NCBI RefSeq assembly: GCF_000261365.1
Contig: NZ_AJVC01000001.1
Coordinates: forward strand, 293,192 to 357,191
Source: Herbaspirillum sp. GW103
Lineage (GTDB): Bacteria; Pseudomonadota; Gammaproteobacteria; Burkholderiales; Burkholderiaceae_D
Direction of reading: 5' to 3'
Length of the DNA stretch: 64,000 nucleotides
Shown: positions 10,228 through 20,319 of the stretch, one piece after another
Numbering within the stretch: the stretch's first letter is position 1
Layout: each line of letters starts with the position of its first letter
The notes under the pieces: generated by a model
Told to the model about the DNA's origin: nothing
Database searches by the model: none
Seen by the model: the letters and a program-made list of their open reading frames with translations, nothing else
Translations under genes and position numbers: made by a program

Positions 10228-11436
10228 ATGGAGTGGGCTCTTCCGTCGTTCACCCTCGCACAGACGCTGCAATGGAATGCCCTGCTGGTATTCGGCGGCC
10301 TGCTGCTGTTCGGGCTGATCGCGGGCTATGTAGTTTCCAAGTCCCCATGGGTGCCACGCATCACGGGTTATTTGCTGGTCGGCTTCCTGCTGGGAGAGGG
10401 CGGTTTCAATCTGCTCTCCGGTGAAGTCCTCAAGGTCACCAACATCTTTGCCGACATCGCTGTCGCCCTGGTGGTCTATCAGCTGGGTCGCTATGTCGAC
10501 ATCGGCTGGCTGCGTCGCGAAAAATGGCTGATGATCACGGTGGCCGTCTCGGCCGTGCTGTGCTTCGGCTTCGTCAGCATCGCCCTGACCTGGTTCGGGA
10601 CCGATTCGGTGATGGCGCTCTTGGGTGGCGTGATGGCCATTGCCACCGCACCTGCCGTGGTGCTGGTGGTGTTGCGCGACCTCAAGGCCGAAGGCCAGGT
10701 CACGCGGCGCCTGGCGGCCATGACCGCGCTCAACAATTTCGTTGCCGTGCTGGCCGCCTATGCGCTTCTGCCGGTGATTGCGCATGAGGCGGGAACACCT
10801 GTCTGGACCTTGATCCAGCACACCCTGTATTCCCTGATCGGCTCGGCCATTCTGGCCTATCTCACCTACTGGCTGATGATGCCGCTGGCGCGCCTGCTGG
10901 GTCGCGAGAACAGTTCGCAGTTCGTGCTGGTGATCTCGGTGATCGCACTGGCCATCGGCGTGGCGCATGCACTGCATCTGCCGGTGATGCTGTCCATGCT
11001 GATCTTCGCCATCCTCTCCAAGAACCTGGATCGCCAGTTCGATCTGATGGAGCTGGAGTTTGGCGTGGCCAATGAACTGTTCGTGGTGATGCTGTTCGTC
11101 ACCGTGGGTGCGTCCATGAAGTTGTCGGACCTGAGCCTGTTGGGCTTCTCGGTACTGATCCTGATCGCGGCGCGCTTTCTGGCCATGGGGCTGGGCATCT
11201 TCCTGTTCGCCCGCTTTGCGCGCATGAACTGGCGTCAGGCCGGCCTGCTCACGCTGGGTACCTTGCCCATGACGGAAGTGGGCGTGGGCCTGATGCAAAC
11301 GGTCTCGTCGCTGTATCCGCACACCACGGCCAATGTCTTGCCGCTGCTGGCGGGCAGCATGGTGGTCCTGGAATTCCTGGGACCGGTGGCAACCCAGTTT
11401 GCCCTGATCAAATCGGGAGAGAGTGGACGCGAATGA
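10228..11436 (+). CDS. Cation:proton antiporter, CPA2/KefB-like membrane domain
   Basis: This 402-residue protein has about 11-12 hydrophobic segments and no cytoplasmic RCK/TrkA-N domain, so it is only the Na+/H+ exchanger-like transport unit of the CPA2 family. Polar membrane segments such as ATAPAVVLVVLRDLKAEG and the loop TALNNF are typical of the ion pathway. It would exchange K+ or Na+ for protons across the inner membrane. A strong AGGAGGAG ribosome-binding site precedes the ATG. It overlaps the next gene by 4 nt (ATGA), so the antiporter and YbdK ligase are translationally coupled. The ion is not predictable. Confidence 0.85.
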   Translation: MEWALPSFTLAQTLQWNALLVFGGLLLFGLIAGYVVSKSPWVPRITGYLLVGFLLGEGGFNLLSGEVLKVTNIFADIAVALVVYQLGRYVDIGWLRREKWLMITVAVSAVLCFGFVSIALTWFGTDSVMALLGGVMAIATAPAVVLVVLRDLKAEGQVTRRLAAMTALNNFVAVLAAYALLPVIAHEAGTPVWTLIQHTLYSLIGSAILAYLTYWLMMPLARLLGRENSSQFVLVISVIALAIGVAHALHLPVMLSMLIFAILSKNLDRQFDLMELEFGVANELFVVMLFVTVGASMKLSDLSLLGFSVLILIAARFLAMGLGIFLFARFARMNWRQAGLLTLGTLPMTEVGVGLMQTVSSLYPHTTANVLPLLAGSMVVLEFLGPVATQFALIKSGESGRE

Positions 11437-12662
11437 ATACCGACACACTGATCCGCAACGAACACGACGACCCTGCCCACCGCGCCCACGTGGCCGGACC
11501 GCAGGGCAGCGCCGGCATCCTGCCGTTCGGTTCTTCCACGCCCTTCACCATGGGCATCGAGCTGGAACTGCAACTGGTCAACCGCCGCAACTACAACCTC
11601 GCCAGCGATGCGGTCGACCTGCTCAACTGGATCGAGCCGCGCGACCTGCAAAAGCAGATCAAGCTGGAAATGACGCAGGGGATGATCGAGCTGAACTCCG
11701 GCATCCATACCCGCGTCGATGAACTGATCGAGGAGTTGAAGGGCTTGCGTGCCGCCTTGAACCGGGGCGCGCAGTATCTCAACATCGATGTCTCCGGCGG
11801 CGGCGCGCATCCCTTCCAGCACTGGAACGAGCAGCGCATCACGCCCAGCGAGCGCTTCCATCACCTGCACGAGAAATACGGCTACCTGGCCAAGACCTTC
11901 ACCGTCTTTGGTCAGCACATCCACATCGGTGTGGAGAACGGCGATGATGCGTTGTACCTCACGCATGGCTTCTCGCGTTACGTACCGCACTTCATTGCGC
12001 TGTCGGCGGCCTCGCCCTTCTACCAGGGCGCCGATACCAAGTTCGATTCCTCGCGCAGCAACGTGGTGCGCGCGTTCCCGTTGTCGGGCACGGCACCGGT
12101 ACATACCACCTGGGCCGAGTTCGAGACGTATTACGATGAGTTGCTGCAGATGGGCATCATCGCCAGCATGAAGGACTTTTATTGGGATATCCGTCCCAAG
12201 CCCGAGTACGGCACCGTGGAAATCCGCGTCTGCGATACCCCGCTGACCATCGAGCATGCCGCGCATTTGGGCGCGTATGCGCAACTGCTGGCACGCTGGA
12301 TCCTGAGCGAGCGACCCTTCGTCATCGGCGATGATTTCTATCTGCTGTATCAGTACAACCGCTTCGAGGCCAGCCGCTTCGGGCTCAATGGCCAGCTCGC
12401 CCTGCATGGCGCCACGCCATCGCAATCGCGCAAGCTGCCCATCTATGAGCATCTGCTGCAGCAGTTGCAGCTGCTGGAGCCGTATGTGGCCAATGAGGCC
12501 GAGCAGCAGACCCTCGCGCGCCTGCGCCGCATCGCACATGATCGCCTGTCCGACGCCAGCTGGCTGCGCCAGATGTTTGCCCAGCGCGGTTCGCTCAATG
12601 ACATGATGCGCTTGTCTTCGGAATTGTGGATGGGCGTAGAGCCGCCGCCGTATTTCCAGTAA
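11433..12662 (+). CDS. ybdK: YbdK-type carboxylate-amine ligase (GCS2 family)
   Basis: This 409-residue protein belongs to the glutamate-cysteine ligase 2 family, ATP-dependent enzymes that join a carboxylate to an amine. Conserved features include MGIELELQL near residue 40, QHIHIGVEN near 165, RSNVVRAFPLSG and the C-terminal RPKPEYGTVEIRVCDTP. E. coli YbdK has weak glutamate-cysteine ligase activity and its physiological substrate is uncertain. It overlaps the antiporter stop by 4 nt. Glutathione adducts control Kef-type K+ efflux in other bacteria, so coupling of a glutathione-type ligase with a CPA2 antiporter is suggestive, but that link is inference. A hairpin about 100 nt downstream probably ends the operon. 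Confidence 0.9.
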   Translation: MNTDTLIRNEHDDPAHRAHVAGPQGSAGILPFGSSTPFTMGIELELQLVNRRNYNLASDAVDLLNWIEPRDLQKQIKLEMTQGMIELNSGIHTRVDELIEELKGLRAALNRGAQYLNIDVSGGGAHPFQHWNEQRITPSERFHHLHEKYGYLAKTFTVFGQHIHIGVENGDDALYLTHGFSRYVPHFIALSAASPFYQGADTKFDSSRSNVVRAFPLSGTAPVHTTWAEFETYYDELLQMGIIASMKDFYWDIRPKPEYGTVEIRVCDTPLTIEHAAHLGAYAQLLARWILSERPFVIGDDFYLLYQYNRFEASRFGLNGQLALHGATPSQSRKLPIYEHLLQQLQLLEPYVANEAEQQTLARLRRIAHDRLSDASWLRQMFAQRGSLNDMMRLSSELWMGVEPPPYFQ

Positions 12663-12760
12663 ACGATATAAACGATTGCTTAAGATAATATTGCATCAAA
12701 GTTGAGGCACCTGGCATTGCGTGTGTTTGCAGAGCGTGCGCAATGATGGGAGGAAGAAGG

Positions 12761-12799
12761 CGAAGGGCCGGTATCGAAAGATGCCGGTCCTTCGTCTTT
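12761..12799 (+). terminator. Probable terminator after the antiporter-ybdK operon
   Basis: A stem of about 15 bp (12761-12775 with 12780-12794, including GU pairs) is closed by a GAAA tetraloop and followed by TCTTT. It lies 98 nt after the ybdK stop and upstream of the flavoprotein start. Confidence 0.7.
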
Positions 12800-12913
12800 G
12801 TGGCATCTGGAAACGGCGTTGTGTGCGGGTGCTTGTGTTTTCGGGGCAGGATCGCGGACAATCACGGCTTTGAAGCGACCTCGGGCTGCACCGAGATGCG
12901 TGCCGGAGCGAGC

Positions 12914-14122
12914 ATGAGCAAGAACAATCCCAATCATTTTGATGTCGCCATCATCGGCGCCGGTGCGGCCGGCATGATGTGTGCCGCCGTGGCGGGCCAG
13001 CGCGGTCGGCGCGTGGTACTGATCGACCACGCCGCCAAGCTGGCCGAGAAGATCCGTATCTCCGGCGGTGGCCGCTGCAATTTCACCAATGTGGGCGCGG
13101 GTCCGCAGCATTATCTCTCGCAGAATCCGCATTTCTGTCGCAGCGCCTTGTCGCGTTATACGCCGCAGGATTTCATCGGCCTGGTCAAGCGCCATCGCAT
13201 CGGTTTTCATGAGAAGCACAAGGGGCAGCTCTTCTGCGATGACTCCGCCGAGGACATCATCGCCATGCTCAAGGCCGAATGCGACGCGGGCAACGTCAGC
13301 TGGCGCATGCCCTGCACGGTGCAGGAGGTGGGCAAGACCGGCGAACTGTTCCGCGTGGCCACCAGCGCCGGCGAGATCCAGGCCGCGAGTCTGGTCATTG
13401 CCACGGGTGGCCTGTCCATCCCCAAGATCGGTGCGACCGACTTCGCTTATCGCATCGCCCGTCAGTTCGATCTGAAGCTGGTCGAGACCCGTCCGGGCCT
13501 GGTGCCGCTGACCTTCGACGGCAAGGCCTGGCAGTCGCTTGTCGAACTGGCCGGCATCGCGCTGGAAGTGGCGGTGGAGACGGGCGTGAAGAAGGAGAAC
13601 GGGTATTTCCTGGAAGACCTGTTGTTCACCCATCGCGGTTTGTCGGGGCCTGCCATTCTGCAGATTTCCAGTTACTGGAAGCCCGGCACGCCGCTGATGC
13701 TGAACCTCTTGCCGGGGCTGGATGTGGGCCAGTTCCTGATCCACGGCAAGGGCACGCTCAAGAAGAACCTCGGCAATCTGCTGGCGCAATGGCTGCCCAA
13801 TCGCCTGGCCGAGGGCTGGCTCAAGATCAACGGCTTCGATGCCGGGGCGCGCATTGCCGACATGCCCGACAAATCCCTGAGGAAGCTGGGTAGTTCGCTG
13901 AACCACTGGGTCATCCTGCCCAGCGGCTCGGAAGGCTACCGCAAGGCCGAGGTCACCCTGGGCGGGGTGGATACCCGTGAACTCTCGCAGCAGACCATGA
14001 TGGCCAGCAAGGTGCCGGGACTGCATTTCATCGGCGAGGCCATGGACGTCACCGGCTGGCTCGGCGGCTACAATTTCCAGTGGGCCTGGGCCTCAGGTGT
14101 GGCGGCGGGTTCGGCGGTATGA
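12914..14122 (+). CDS. HI0933/YhiN-family FAD-dependent oxidoreductase
   Basis: This 402-residue flavoprotein has the dinucleotide-binding fingerprint GAGAAGMMCA near residue 15 and the family segment ISGGGRCNFTN near residue 50. The C-terminal GEAMDVTGWLGGYNFQWAWASG is the second FAD contact of the HI0933 family. It probably catalyses a flavin-dependent reduction in the cytoplasm, but substrates of this family are mostly unknown (BaiN members reduce bile acid intermediates). The ATG at 12914 is preferred because the 57 upstream residues of the longer frame are Arg/Cys-rich and run through the terminator hairpin. It appears monocistronic. Confidence 0.9.
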   Translation: MSKNNPNHFDVAIIGAGAAGMMCAAVAGQRGRRVVLIDHAAKLAEKIRISGGGRCNFTNVGAGPQHYLSQNPHFCRSALSRYTPQDFIGLVKRHRIGFHEKHKGQLFCDDSAEDIIAMLKAECDAGNVSWRMPCTVQEVGKTGELFRVATSAGEIQAASLVIATGGLSIPKIGATDFAYRIARQFDLKLVETRPGLVPLTFDGKAWQSLVELAGIALEVAVETGVKKENGYFLEDLLFTHRGLSGPAILQISSYWKPGTPLMLNLLPGLDVGQFLIHGKGTLKKNLGNLLAQWLPNRLAEGWLKINGFDAGARIADMPDKSLRKLGSSLNHWVILPSGSEGYRKAEVTLGGVDTRELSQQTMMASKVPGLHFIGEAMDVTGWLGGYNFQWAWASGVAAGSAV

Positions 14123-14260
14123 GCCGGGCCTGGAAGGCCGATGTCTGACTTGTTTCTTCATTTGCCCTTGACTTCAGGTGAAGGATCATCTTGACTGTGA
14201 TAAGTGCCTGATTCTTATCCGTTTTTTACCACGGTGGTGGAAAAAATGCCACGTTTGGCC

Positions 14261-14289
14261 TTCCAATCGGGTGCCAGTCCTGCTACAAT
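14261..14289 (+). promoter_or_regulatory. Candidate sigma70 promoter of rpsU
   Basis: TTCCAA (14261-14266) and TACAAT (14284-14289) are separated by 17 nt. The -10 is strong, the -35 moderate. The rpsU start lies 45 nt downstream. Confidence 0.5.
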
Positions 14290-14334
14290 CGCTTTCTTTG
14301 CTAATCCAACCTAACCTTTTTGGTTTGAATTTAC

Positions 14335-14547
14335 ATGACCACTATTCGCGTTAAAGAGAACGAGCCGTTCGAAGTTGCAATGCGTCGCTTCAAGCGCACC
14401 ATCGAGAAGACCGGTCTGCTGACCGAACTGCGCGCACGCGAGTTCTACGAAAAGCCGACCGCTGAGCGCAAGCGCAAGCTGGCAGCTGCCGTGAAGCGTC
14501 ACTACAAGCGTATCCGCAGCCAACAGCTGCCGAAGAAGCTGTACTAA
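14335..14547 (+). CDS. rpsU: 30S ribosomal protein S21
   Basis: This 70-residue basic protein has the S21 sequence: [19 protein letters not shown] at the start and a Lys/Arg-rich tail ending QQLPKKLY. It binds the 30S subunit near the anti-Shine-Dalgarno region and helps initiation. It is the first gene of the macromolecular-synthesis block rpsU-dnaG-rpoD, here with yqeY inserted. No Shine-Dalgarno sequence is obvious before the ATG. A hairpin 36 nt after the stop may act as attenuator or terminator before yqeY. Confidence 0.97.
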   Translation: MTTIRVKENEPFEVAMRRFKRTIEKTGLLTELRAREFYEKPTAERKRKLAAAVKRHYKRIRSQQLPKKLY

Positions 14548-14582
14548 GAATTTCTCGCCGCACACTCGTGCGGCCGATGTGT

Positions 14583-14616
14583 AAACCCGCTCCGGTGTTG
14601 GTCCGCAGCGGGTTTT
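14583..14616 (+). terminator. rho-independent terminator or attenuator after rpsU
   Basis: Arms AAACCCGCT (14583-14591) and AGCGGGTTT (14607-14615) pair perfectly, a short inner CGG/CCG pairing adds to the stem, and a T-run follows. In E. coli a partial terminator between rpsU and dnaG lets S21 be made in excess; this hairpin is well placed for the same role. Confidence 0.8.
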
Positions 14617-14844
14617 CGCATTTATTCCCGATTTGTCGTGGTGTTTTCTCCGGGCGGCCGGCTGGCCTGGTTTTTCCTATGGGTACCCCCAAATAGGAAG
14701 GAAAAGCACCAAATCGGGCTGGCGATAAGCCCATCCATGTTCTACGATCCTAAGACCGGGGCTGCCTTGTTGCCGCCCGGAATACTGGATGCGGGATGGC
14801 GCCAGATCGCAGAATACTCATCCACCTCATCTTCGGAGTACCCC

Positions 14845-15291
14845 ATGGGTTTGAAAGAGCAGATCACGGAAGACATGAAGGCCGCCATGCGCGCCAAGGA
14901 CATGGGCAAGCTGGGCACCATCCGCCTCTTGACCGCCGCGATGAAGCAGAAGGAAGTCGATGAACGCGTCGAACTGACCGACGCTCACGTGCTGGCCATC
15001 ATCGACAAGATGGTCAAGCAGCGCAAGGATTCCATTTCGCAGTTCGAAGCGGGTGGTCGCCAGGATCTGGCCGACGTCGAGAAGGCCGAGCTGGCCGTGC
15101 TGTCGACCTACATGCCGGCCAGCCTGTCGGATGACGAGATCAAGGCCGAAGTCCAGGCCGCCGTGGCCGCCACCGGCGCTGCCGGTCCGCAGGACATGGG
15201 CAAGGTCATGGGCGTGTTGAAGCCCAAGCTGGCCGGACGTGCTGACATGACCGCCGTGTCCGCGATGGTCAAGGCCGCGCTGGCTTCTTGA
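14845..15291 (+). CDS. yqeY: GatB/YqeY domain protein
   Basis: This 148-residue protein is a stand-alone YqeY domain, related to the tail of the GatB subunit of the tRNA amidotransferase. Family hallmarks are MKAAMRAKDMGKLGTIRLL near the start, the YMPASLSDDEI segment and the C-terminal DMGKVMGVLKPKLAGRAD. The domain probably binds tRNA, but its role is not established. The ATG at 14845 follows a GGAG ribosome-binding site; the longer frame upstream crosses the spacer and lacks family sequence. It lies between rpsU and dnaG, a position common in betaproteobacteria and Firmicutes, with 40 nt to the dnaG start. Confidence 0.95.
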   Translation: MGLKEQITEDMKAAMRAKDMGKLGTIRLLTAAMKQKEVDERVELTDAHVLAIIDKMVKQRKDSISQFEAGGRQDLADVEKAELAVLSTYMPASLSDDEIKAEVQAAVAATGAAGPQDMGKVMGVLKPKLAGRADMTAVSAMVKAALAS

Positions 15292-15331
15292 GCAGCGTCT
15301 TCGTCGCGTTGTTGCCAAGCTTGCTGCCCAG

Positions 15332-17128
15332 GTGATTCCTCAGTCGTTCATCCAGGACCTGTTGAACCGCGTCGACATCGTCGACGTGGTCGGTCGCTAT
15401 GTGCAACTGAAGAAGGGCGGCGCCAACTTCATGGGCCTGTGCCCCTTCCACAACGAGAAATCCCCCAGCTTTACCGTCAGCCCGACCAAGCAGTTCTATC
15501 ACTGCTTCGGCTGCGGTGCCCATGGGACGGCGATCAGTTTCCTGATCGAGTATTCCGGCATGGGCTTCGTGGAAGCGGTCAAGGATCTGGCTCAGAACGT
15601 CGGCATGGTGGTCCCTGAGCGCGAGGACAGCATCCCCCTGGCCCAGCGTCAGGAAAAACAGGCCAGGAGCATGGCGCTGTCGGACGTGATGACGCGCGCC
15701 AATGATTTCTATCGTCACCAGTTGCGTAGTGCCCAGCCTGCCATTGGCTACCTGAAGGGGCGCGGTCTGACCGGCGAGATCGCCGCTCGCTTCGGTCTGG
15801 GCTATTCGCCCGACGAGTGGGACAGCCTGCGTCAGGTCTTTCCTGATTACGAGAACGAGGTGCTGGTCGAGTCCGGCCTGGTGATCGACAAGAGCGAAGA
15901 AGGGGGCGGTCATCGCAAGCGCTATGACCGTTTCCGTGGTCGCATCATGTTCCCCATCCGCAATACCAAGGGCCAGGTGATCGGCTTTGGTGGTCGCGTG
16001 ATGGATGGTGGCGAACCCAAGTACCTGAACTCGCCCGAAACGCCGCTGTTCCAGAAGGGCAGCGAGCTCTACGGTCTGTTCGAAGCGCGCCAGGCGATCC
16101 GCGAAGCCGGTTACGTGCTGGTCACCGAAGGCTACATGGATGTGGTGGCGTTGGCTCAGCTGGGTTTCCCGCAGGCCGTGGCCACGCTGGGTACGGCGTG
16201 TACGCCCATCCACGTGCAGAAGCTGGTGCGCCAGACCGATCAGGTGATCTTCAGCTTCGATGGCGACAATGCCGGCCGCCGCGCCGCCCGCCGCGCACTG
16301 GAAGCCTGTCTGCCGCACGCCTCGGACAACAAGACCATCAAGTTCCTGTTCCTGCCCAAGGAGCACGACCCCGACAGCTACGTGCGCGAGATGGGCGCGC
16401 CCGCCTTTGAAGAGCAGATTCGCGAGGCGTTGCCGCTGTCGCAGTTCCTGCTCAAGGAAATCATCGGCGAAAACGACCTGCGTACGCCCGAAGGCCGCGC
16501 CCACGCGCAGTTTGCCGCCAAGCCGCTCTTGCAGGCTCTGCCGGCATCCGGATTGCGGCTGCAGATCGTGCGCAGCGTGGCCCAGGCCACCCAGACCACG
16601 CCGGCCGAGCTGGAAGTGCTGTTCGAGCTGGAGAAACCGGTGGCGCGCGTACGCAGTGCCCCGCCGCGCAGCAAGCGCAGCGCTCCGCTCGGGCTGGAGC
16701 GTCAGATCATGCGACTGCTTGTGGCGCATCCACAACTCTCCGCCGATCTGGATGCGGCTGCGCTGGAGGCCATCGCCCGCATCGCGCCGGACCAGGCCGA
16801 GATGCTCGCGCATCTGGTCGGCGTGGCCCAGAGCATGGGCGAGCAGGCCAACTTTGCCGCGCTGGTCGAGCATCTGCGCGAGGGTGGTCCCGAGTTCGAC
16901 TCGATGATCGCGGAAATCGCGGCCGAGTCGGAATCCGAATTCGATGTGGTGCGGGCCGAGATGGCCGGCGCCATCCGCCAGGCCAGGATCCGCGCCCTTG
17001 ATGAGGAGATGCAGATGCTGGTGGCCTCCAACCTGCGCACCGAGGAAGAGCGCAATCGTTATCGCGAGCTGATGCAGCGCAAGGAATGGCTCAAGCGCCA
17101 GACCGGCGGCGCAGTCGCGGCAGGTTGA
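15332..17128 (+). CDS. dnaG: DNA primase
   Basis: This 598-residue protein starts at GTG. The CHC2 zinc-binding domain has C37, H40, C58 and C61. The catalytic TOPRIM core is marked by VTEGYMDV (about residue 263) and SFDGDNAGR (about 308). The C-terminal part should be the helicase-binding domain that contacts DnaB. It synthesises RNA primers for lagging-strand replication. The ribosome-binding site is weak, as usual for dnaG, whose level is kept low. It follows yqeY by 40 nt and precedes rpoD by about 490 nt. Confidence 0.97.
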   Translation: MIPQSFIQDLLNRVDIVDVVGRYVQLKKGGANFMGLCPFHNEKSPSFTVSPTKQFYHCFGCGAHGTAISFLIEYSGMGFVEAVKDLAQNVGMVVPEREDSIPLAQRQEKQARSMALSDVMTRANDFYRHQLRSAQPAIGYLKGRGLTGEIAARFGLGYSPDEWDSLRQVFPDYENEVLVESGLVIDKSEEGGGHRKRYDRFRGRIMFPIRNTKGQVIGFGGRVMDGGEPKYLNSPETPLFQKGSELYGLFEARQAIREAGYVLVTEGYMDVVALAQLGFPQAVATLGTACTPIHVQKLVRQTDQVIFSFDGDNAGRRAARRALEACLPHASDNKTIKFLFLPKEHDPDSYVREMGAPAFEEQIREALPLSQFLLKEIIGENDLRTPEGRAHAQFAAKPLLQALPASGLRLQIVRSVAQATQTTPAELEVLFELEKPVARVRSAPPRSKRSAPLGLERQIMRLLVAHPQLSADLDAAALEAIARIAPDQAEMLAHLVGVAQSMGEQANFAALVEHLREGGPEFDSMIAEIAAESESEFDVVRAEMAGAIRQARIRALDEEMQMLVASNLRTEEERNRYRELMQRKEWLKRQTGGAVAAG

Positions 17129-17620
17129 GTGCAGCTTCACCGGCAGGTGGAAAGAAGGAGATGGGCAGGCAGGGATTCCCGCAAGATTCAGCGGGGCCAG
17201 GTCTGACGGGTGTGCAGGAGCAGTAGATGCCCGGATGTGGAAAACACGGTAAAGCGCTGCAAATTGTCGTGATTTACGCACCGGATCGCTGGCGGATGGC
17301 CGAATATCCCGCCTTGATCCCCGGGAAAAGGGCCCCATCTGTGCTATACTATAGGGCTTTAGTTCCGCCGGATGGCTCTTGCATCCCCACCCTGCGGCGA
17401 CATGCCTTCAGCCCGGCGCATCGGGAGGAAGGACGGCAGAGAGCGGTATCGCTGCCGGATCGCAAGCGGCATGACTGCCTGCTGCACGCGATCAATGGCC
17501 CGCCGGTAAAAGGAACGTTGCGCGTGCAGCCGGAGTCTACCGGGCAACCGGTACCGGAGTTGCATCATTAGCATGACTTGATTGGCGCAATGAGTGAATT
17601 CTCAATTGGCAGTTGATTCT
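17129..17620. other. Leader region upstream of rpoD
   Basis: This 492-base region between dnaG and rpoD carries an extended -10 promoter (17342-17350) and a long untranslated leader of about 270 nt. A nine-codon frame, MSEFSIGS plus stop, runs from 17590 to 17616 and ends 4 nt before the proposed rpoD ATG. No other gene is supported. Confidence 0.5.
17342..17350 (+). promoter_or_regulatory. Extended -10 promoter upstream of rpoD
   Basis: TGC-TATACT forms a good extended -10 element. The -35 region is poor; a TTGATC lies 25 nt upstream, too far for a standard spacer. It sits in the dnaG-rpoD spacer where an internal promoter is expected. Confidence 0.5.
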
Positions 17621-20176
17621 ATGGCAAATGCAATGAAGAAACCCGCGAAAACTCCAGCAGCGTCGGCAAAGAGCAGCAAGACGGCCACGGCGGTAAAATC
17701 CACCGCCGTGACCAAGACCTCCAGGGCGGTAGCCGCCACATCGCCCGTCAAGGGGACGGCGAAGGCAGCGGTCACCACCGTAAAACCCACGGCAAAGACT
17801 GCAGCAGCAGCGACGCCGAAAAAGACGGCAGTCAAGACAGCTGCCGCCAAGCCGGCCCGCGCCGCAGCGCCCAAGGCGACTGCAACGCCAGCCAACAAGT
17901 TACCTCAAGCCGCCGAACAAGCGGTTTCTGTGAAAGCGACGAAGACTTCCGTGACCACCAAGAAACCCGAAACCAAGACTGCCAAGACCACCAAAGCTGC
18001 ACAGGTCGAAGGCAAAGACGTCAGCGCGACCGCCGCGTCGAGCGTAAGCCAAACCACTGATGCCGCTGCTCTGGCAGCCATCGACACGTCCGGCTATGTG
18101 CTGCCGAGCGTCAAGGTGCCGGGCCGCCGTGGTCGCAAGCCCAAGGAATTCCAGCCCGAGAGTGATGAAGTTGCAGCACTGAACACCATCGAGCGCACCG
18201 AACTGAAGGCTGCCGACAAGGCCAAGGCCAAGGATCGCAAGGCCAAGGAAAAGGCCCTGTTGAAGGACGCCTTCTCTTCCGACACCGAAGCCAGCGAAGA
18301 AGAGCTGGAGCGCCGTCGCCAGAAGTTGAAGACCCTGATCAAGCTGGGCAAGGAGCGTGGTTTCCTGACCTTCTCGGAAATCAACGACCACCTCCCGGAA
18401 AACATCGTCGACCCGGAAGCCATCGAAGGCATCATCGGCACCTTCAGCGACATGGGCATCTCGGTCTACGAGCACGCTCCTGATGCAGAAACGTTGCTGC
18501 TGTCGGACAACGTGGCCAACGTCGCCAGCGATGACGACGCCGAAGCCGCAGCCGAAGCCGCGCTGTCGACCGTCGATTCCGACTTCGGTCGTACCACCGA
18601 CCCGGTGCGCATGTACATGCGTGAAATGGGCTCGGTCGAACTGCTGACCCGCGAAGGCGAAATCGAAATCGCCAAGCGCATCGAAGACGGTCTCAAGGAC
18701 ATGATCCAGGCCATCTCCGCCTGCCCGACCACGATCGCCGAGATCCTGGCCGCGGCTGACCGCATCTCTAAGGACGAGATCAAGGTCGACGAAATCGTCG
18801 ACGGCCTGGTCGACCCCAACGAGAGCGAACAGCAGGTCGAGGCCGCCTCTTCCGACTCCGATGAGGACGACGAAGAAGAGGAAGAAGAGGAAGAAGACGA
18901 AGAAGAAGAGGAAAACGAGAGCAGTGGCTCTGGTGCCGCTGGCTTCTCCGCCGAACAGCTGGAGCAGTTGAAGCGCGACGCGCTGGGCAAGTTCGCCGTC
19001 ATCGGCACCCAGTTCGAGAACATGCGCAAGGCTTTCGAGAAGGAGGGCTACAACTCCAAGCCTTACGTCAAGGCGCAGGAAATCATTTCCAACGAGCTGC
19101 TGGGCATCCGCTTCACCGCCAAGATCGTCGAGAAGCTGTGCGACACCCTGCGTGCGCAGGTGGACGAAGTGCGTACCGTGGAACGCCAGATCCTGGACGT
19201 CGCCGTCAACAAGTGCAACATGCCGCGCGCGCACTTCATCAAGGTGTTCCCGGGCAATGAAGTGAACCTGGACTGGGTGGATGGCGAAGTCGCTGCCAAC
19301 CATGACTACAGCGCCGTGCTGAGCCGCAACGTGCCGGCCATCAAGGAACTGCAGCAGAAGCTGATCGACCTGCAGGCGCGCGTGGTACTGCCGCTGCCGG
19401 ATCTGCGTGCGATCAACAAGAAGATGGGCGCCGGCGAGAAGAAGGCGCGCATGGCCAAGCGTGAAATGACCGAGGCCAACCTGCGTCTGGTGATCTCGAT
19501 CGCCAAGAAGTACACCAACCGTGGCCTGCAGTTCCTTGACCTGATCCAGGAAGGCAACATCGGTCTGATGAAGGCGGTGGACAAGTTCGAATATCGTCGC
19601 GGCTACAAGTTCTCGACCTATGCGACCTGGTGGATCCGTCAGGCCATCACCCGCTCGATCGCTGACCAGGCGCGCACCATCCGTATTCCGGTGCACATGA
19701 TCGAAACGATCAACAAGATGAACCGCATCTCGCGTCAGATCTTGCAGGAGACCGGTGCCGAGCCTGATCCCGCGACCTTGGCGATCAAGATGGAAATGCC
19801 GGAAGACAAGATCCGCAAGATCATGAAGATCGCCAAGGAACCGATCTCCATGGAAACGCCGATCGGTGACGACGACGATTCGCATCTGGGCGACTTCATC
19901 GAAGACAACAACACGCTGGCACCGGCCGATGCGGCGCTGCATGCGTCGATGCGCAACGTGGTCAAGGACATCCTGGATTCCCTGACCCCGCGCGAAGCGA
20001 AGGTGCTGCGCATGCGTTTCGGTATCGAGATGTCGACCGACCATACGCTGGAAGAAGTGGGCAAGCAGTTCGACGTGACCCGTGAGCGTATTCGCCAGAT
20101 CGAAGCCAAGGCATTGCGCAAGCTGCGCCATCCTTCGCGTTCGGACAAGCTCAAGAGCTTCCTTGAAGGGAATTGA
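17621..20176 (+). CDS. rpoD: RNA polymerase primary sigma factor RpoD (sigma70)
   Basis: This protein of about 851 residues contains all primary sigma regions. Region 1.1 lies near residue 230 and region 1.2 begins at [12 protein letters not shown]. The 2.1-2.4 core includes [29 protein letters not shown]... as the core-binding helix and [10 protein letters not shown] for -10 recognition. Region 4.2 includes [27 protein letters not shown] for -35 recognition. Two features are unusual against E. coli (613 residues): a Lys/Ala/Thr-rich N-terminal extension of nearly 200 residues resembling histone H1 tails, and an acidic run of about 20 Asp/Glu residues in the non-conserved region. The start is uncertain: GTG at 17594, ATG at 17621 or ATG at 17633 are all in frame and none has a strong Shine-Dalgarno sequence. 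Confidence 0.95.
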   Translation: MANAMKKPAKTPAASAKSSKTATAVKSTAVTKTSRAVAATSPVKGTAKAAVTTVKPTAKTAAAATPKKTAVKTAAAKPARAAAPKATATPANKLPQAAEQAVSVKATKTSVTTKKPETKTAKTTKAAQVEGKDVSATAASSVSQTTDAAALAAIDTSGYVLPSVKVPGRRGRKPKEFQPESDEVAALNTIERTELKAADKAKAKDRKAKEKALLKDAFSSDTEASEEELERRRQKLKTLIKLGKERGFLTFSEINDHLPENIVDPEAIEGIIGTFSDMGISVYEHAPDAETLLLSDNVANVASDDDAEAAAEAALSTVDSDFGRTTDPVRMYMREMGSVELLTREGEIEIAKRIEDGLKDMIQAISACPTTIAEILAAADRISKDEIKVDEIVDGLVDPNESEQQVEAASSDSDEDDEEEEEEEEDEEEEENESSGSGAAGFSAEQLEQLKRDALGKFAVIGTQFENMRKAFEKEGYNSKPYVKAQEIISNELLGIRFTAKIVEKLCDTLRAQVDEVRTVERQILDVAVNKCNMPRAHFIKVFPGNEVNLDWVDGEVAANHDYSAVLSRNVPAIKELQQKLIDLQARVVLPLPDLRAINKKMGAGEKKARMAKREMTEANLRLVISIAKKYTNRGLQFLDLIQEGNIGLMKAVDKFEYRRGYKFSTYATWWIRQAITRSIADQARTIRIPVHMIETINKMNRISRQILQETGAEPDPATLAIKMEMPEDKIRKIMKIAKEPISMETPIGDDDDSHLGDFIEDNNTLAPADAALHASMRNVVKDILDSLTPREAKVLRMRFGIEMSTDHTLEEVGKQFDVTRERIRQIEAKALRKLRHPSRSDKLKSFLEGN

Positions 20177-20233
20177 TCTTAAGGGTGAGTCAGGATTGGC
20201 CGGCGAGATGTTAAAATCGCCGGCTGATTTTTT

Positions 20234-20312
<79 letters not shown>

Positions 20313-20319
20313 GTACAGA

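Noticed and set aside
17314..17350. TTGATC with TATACT before rpoD as a standard promoter
   Set aside because: The 25-nt spacer is too long; only the extended -10 element is kept.
17900..20131. 743-residue minus-strand frame
   Set aside because: Antisense shadow of rpoD with low-complexity sequence and no ribosome-binding site.
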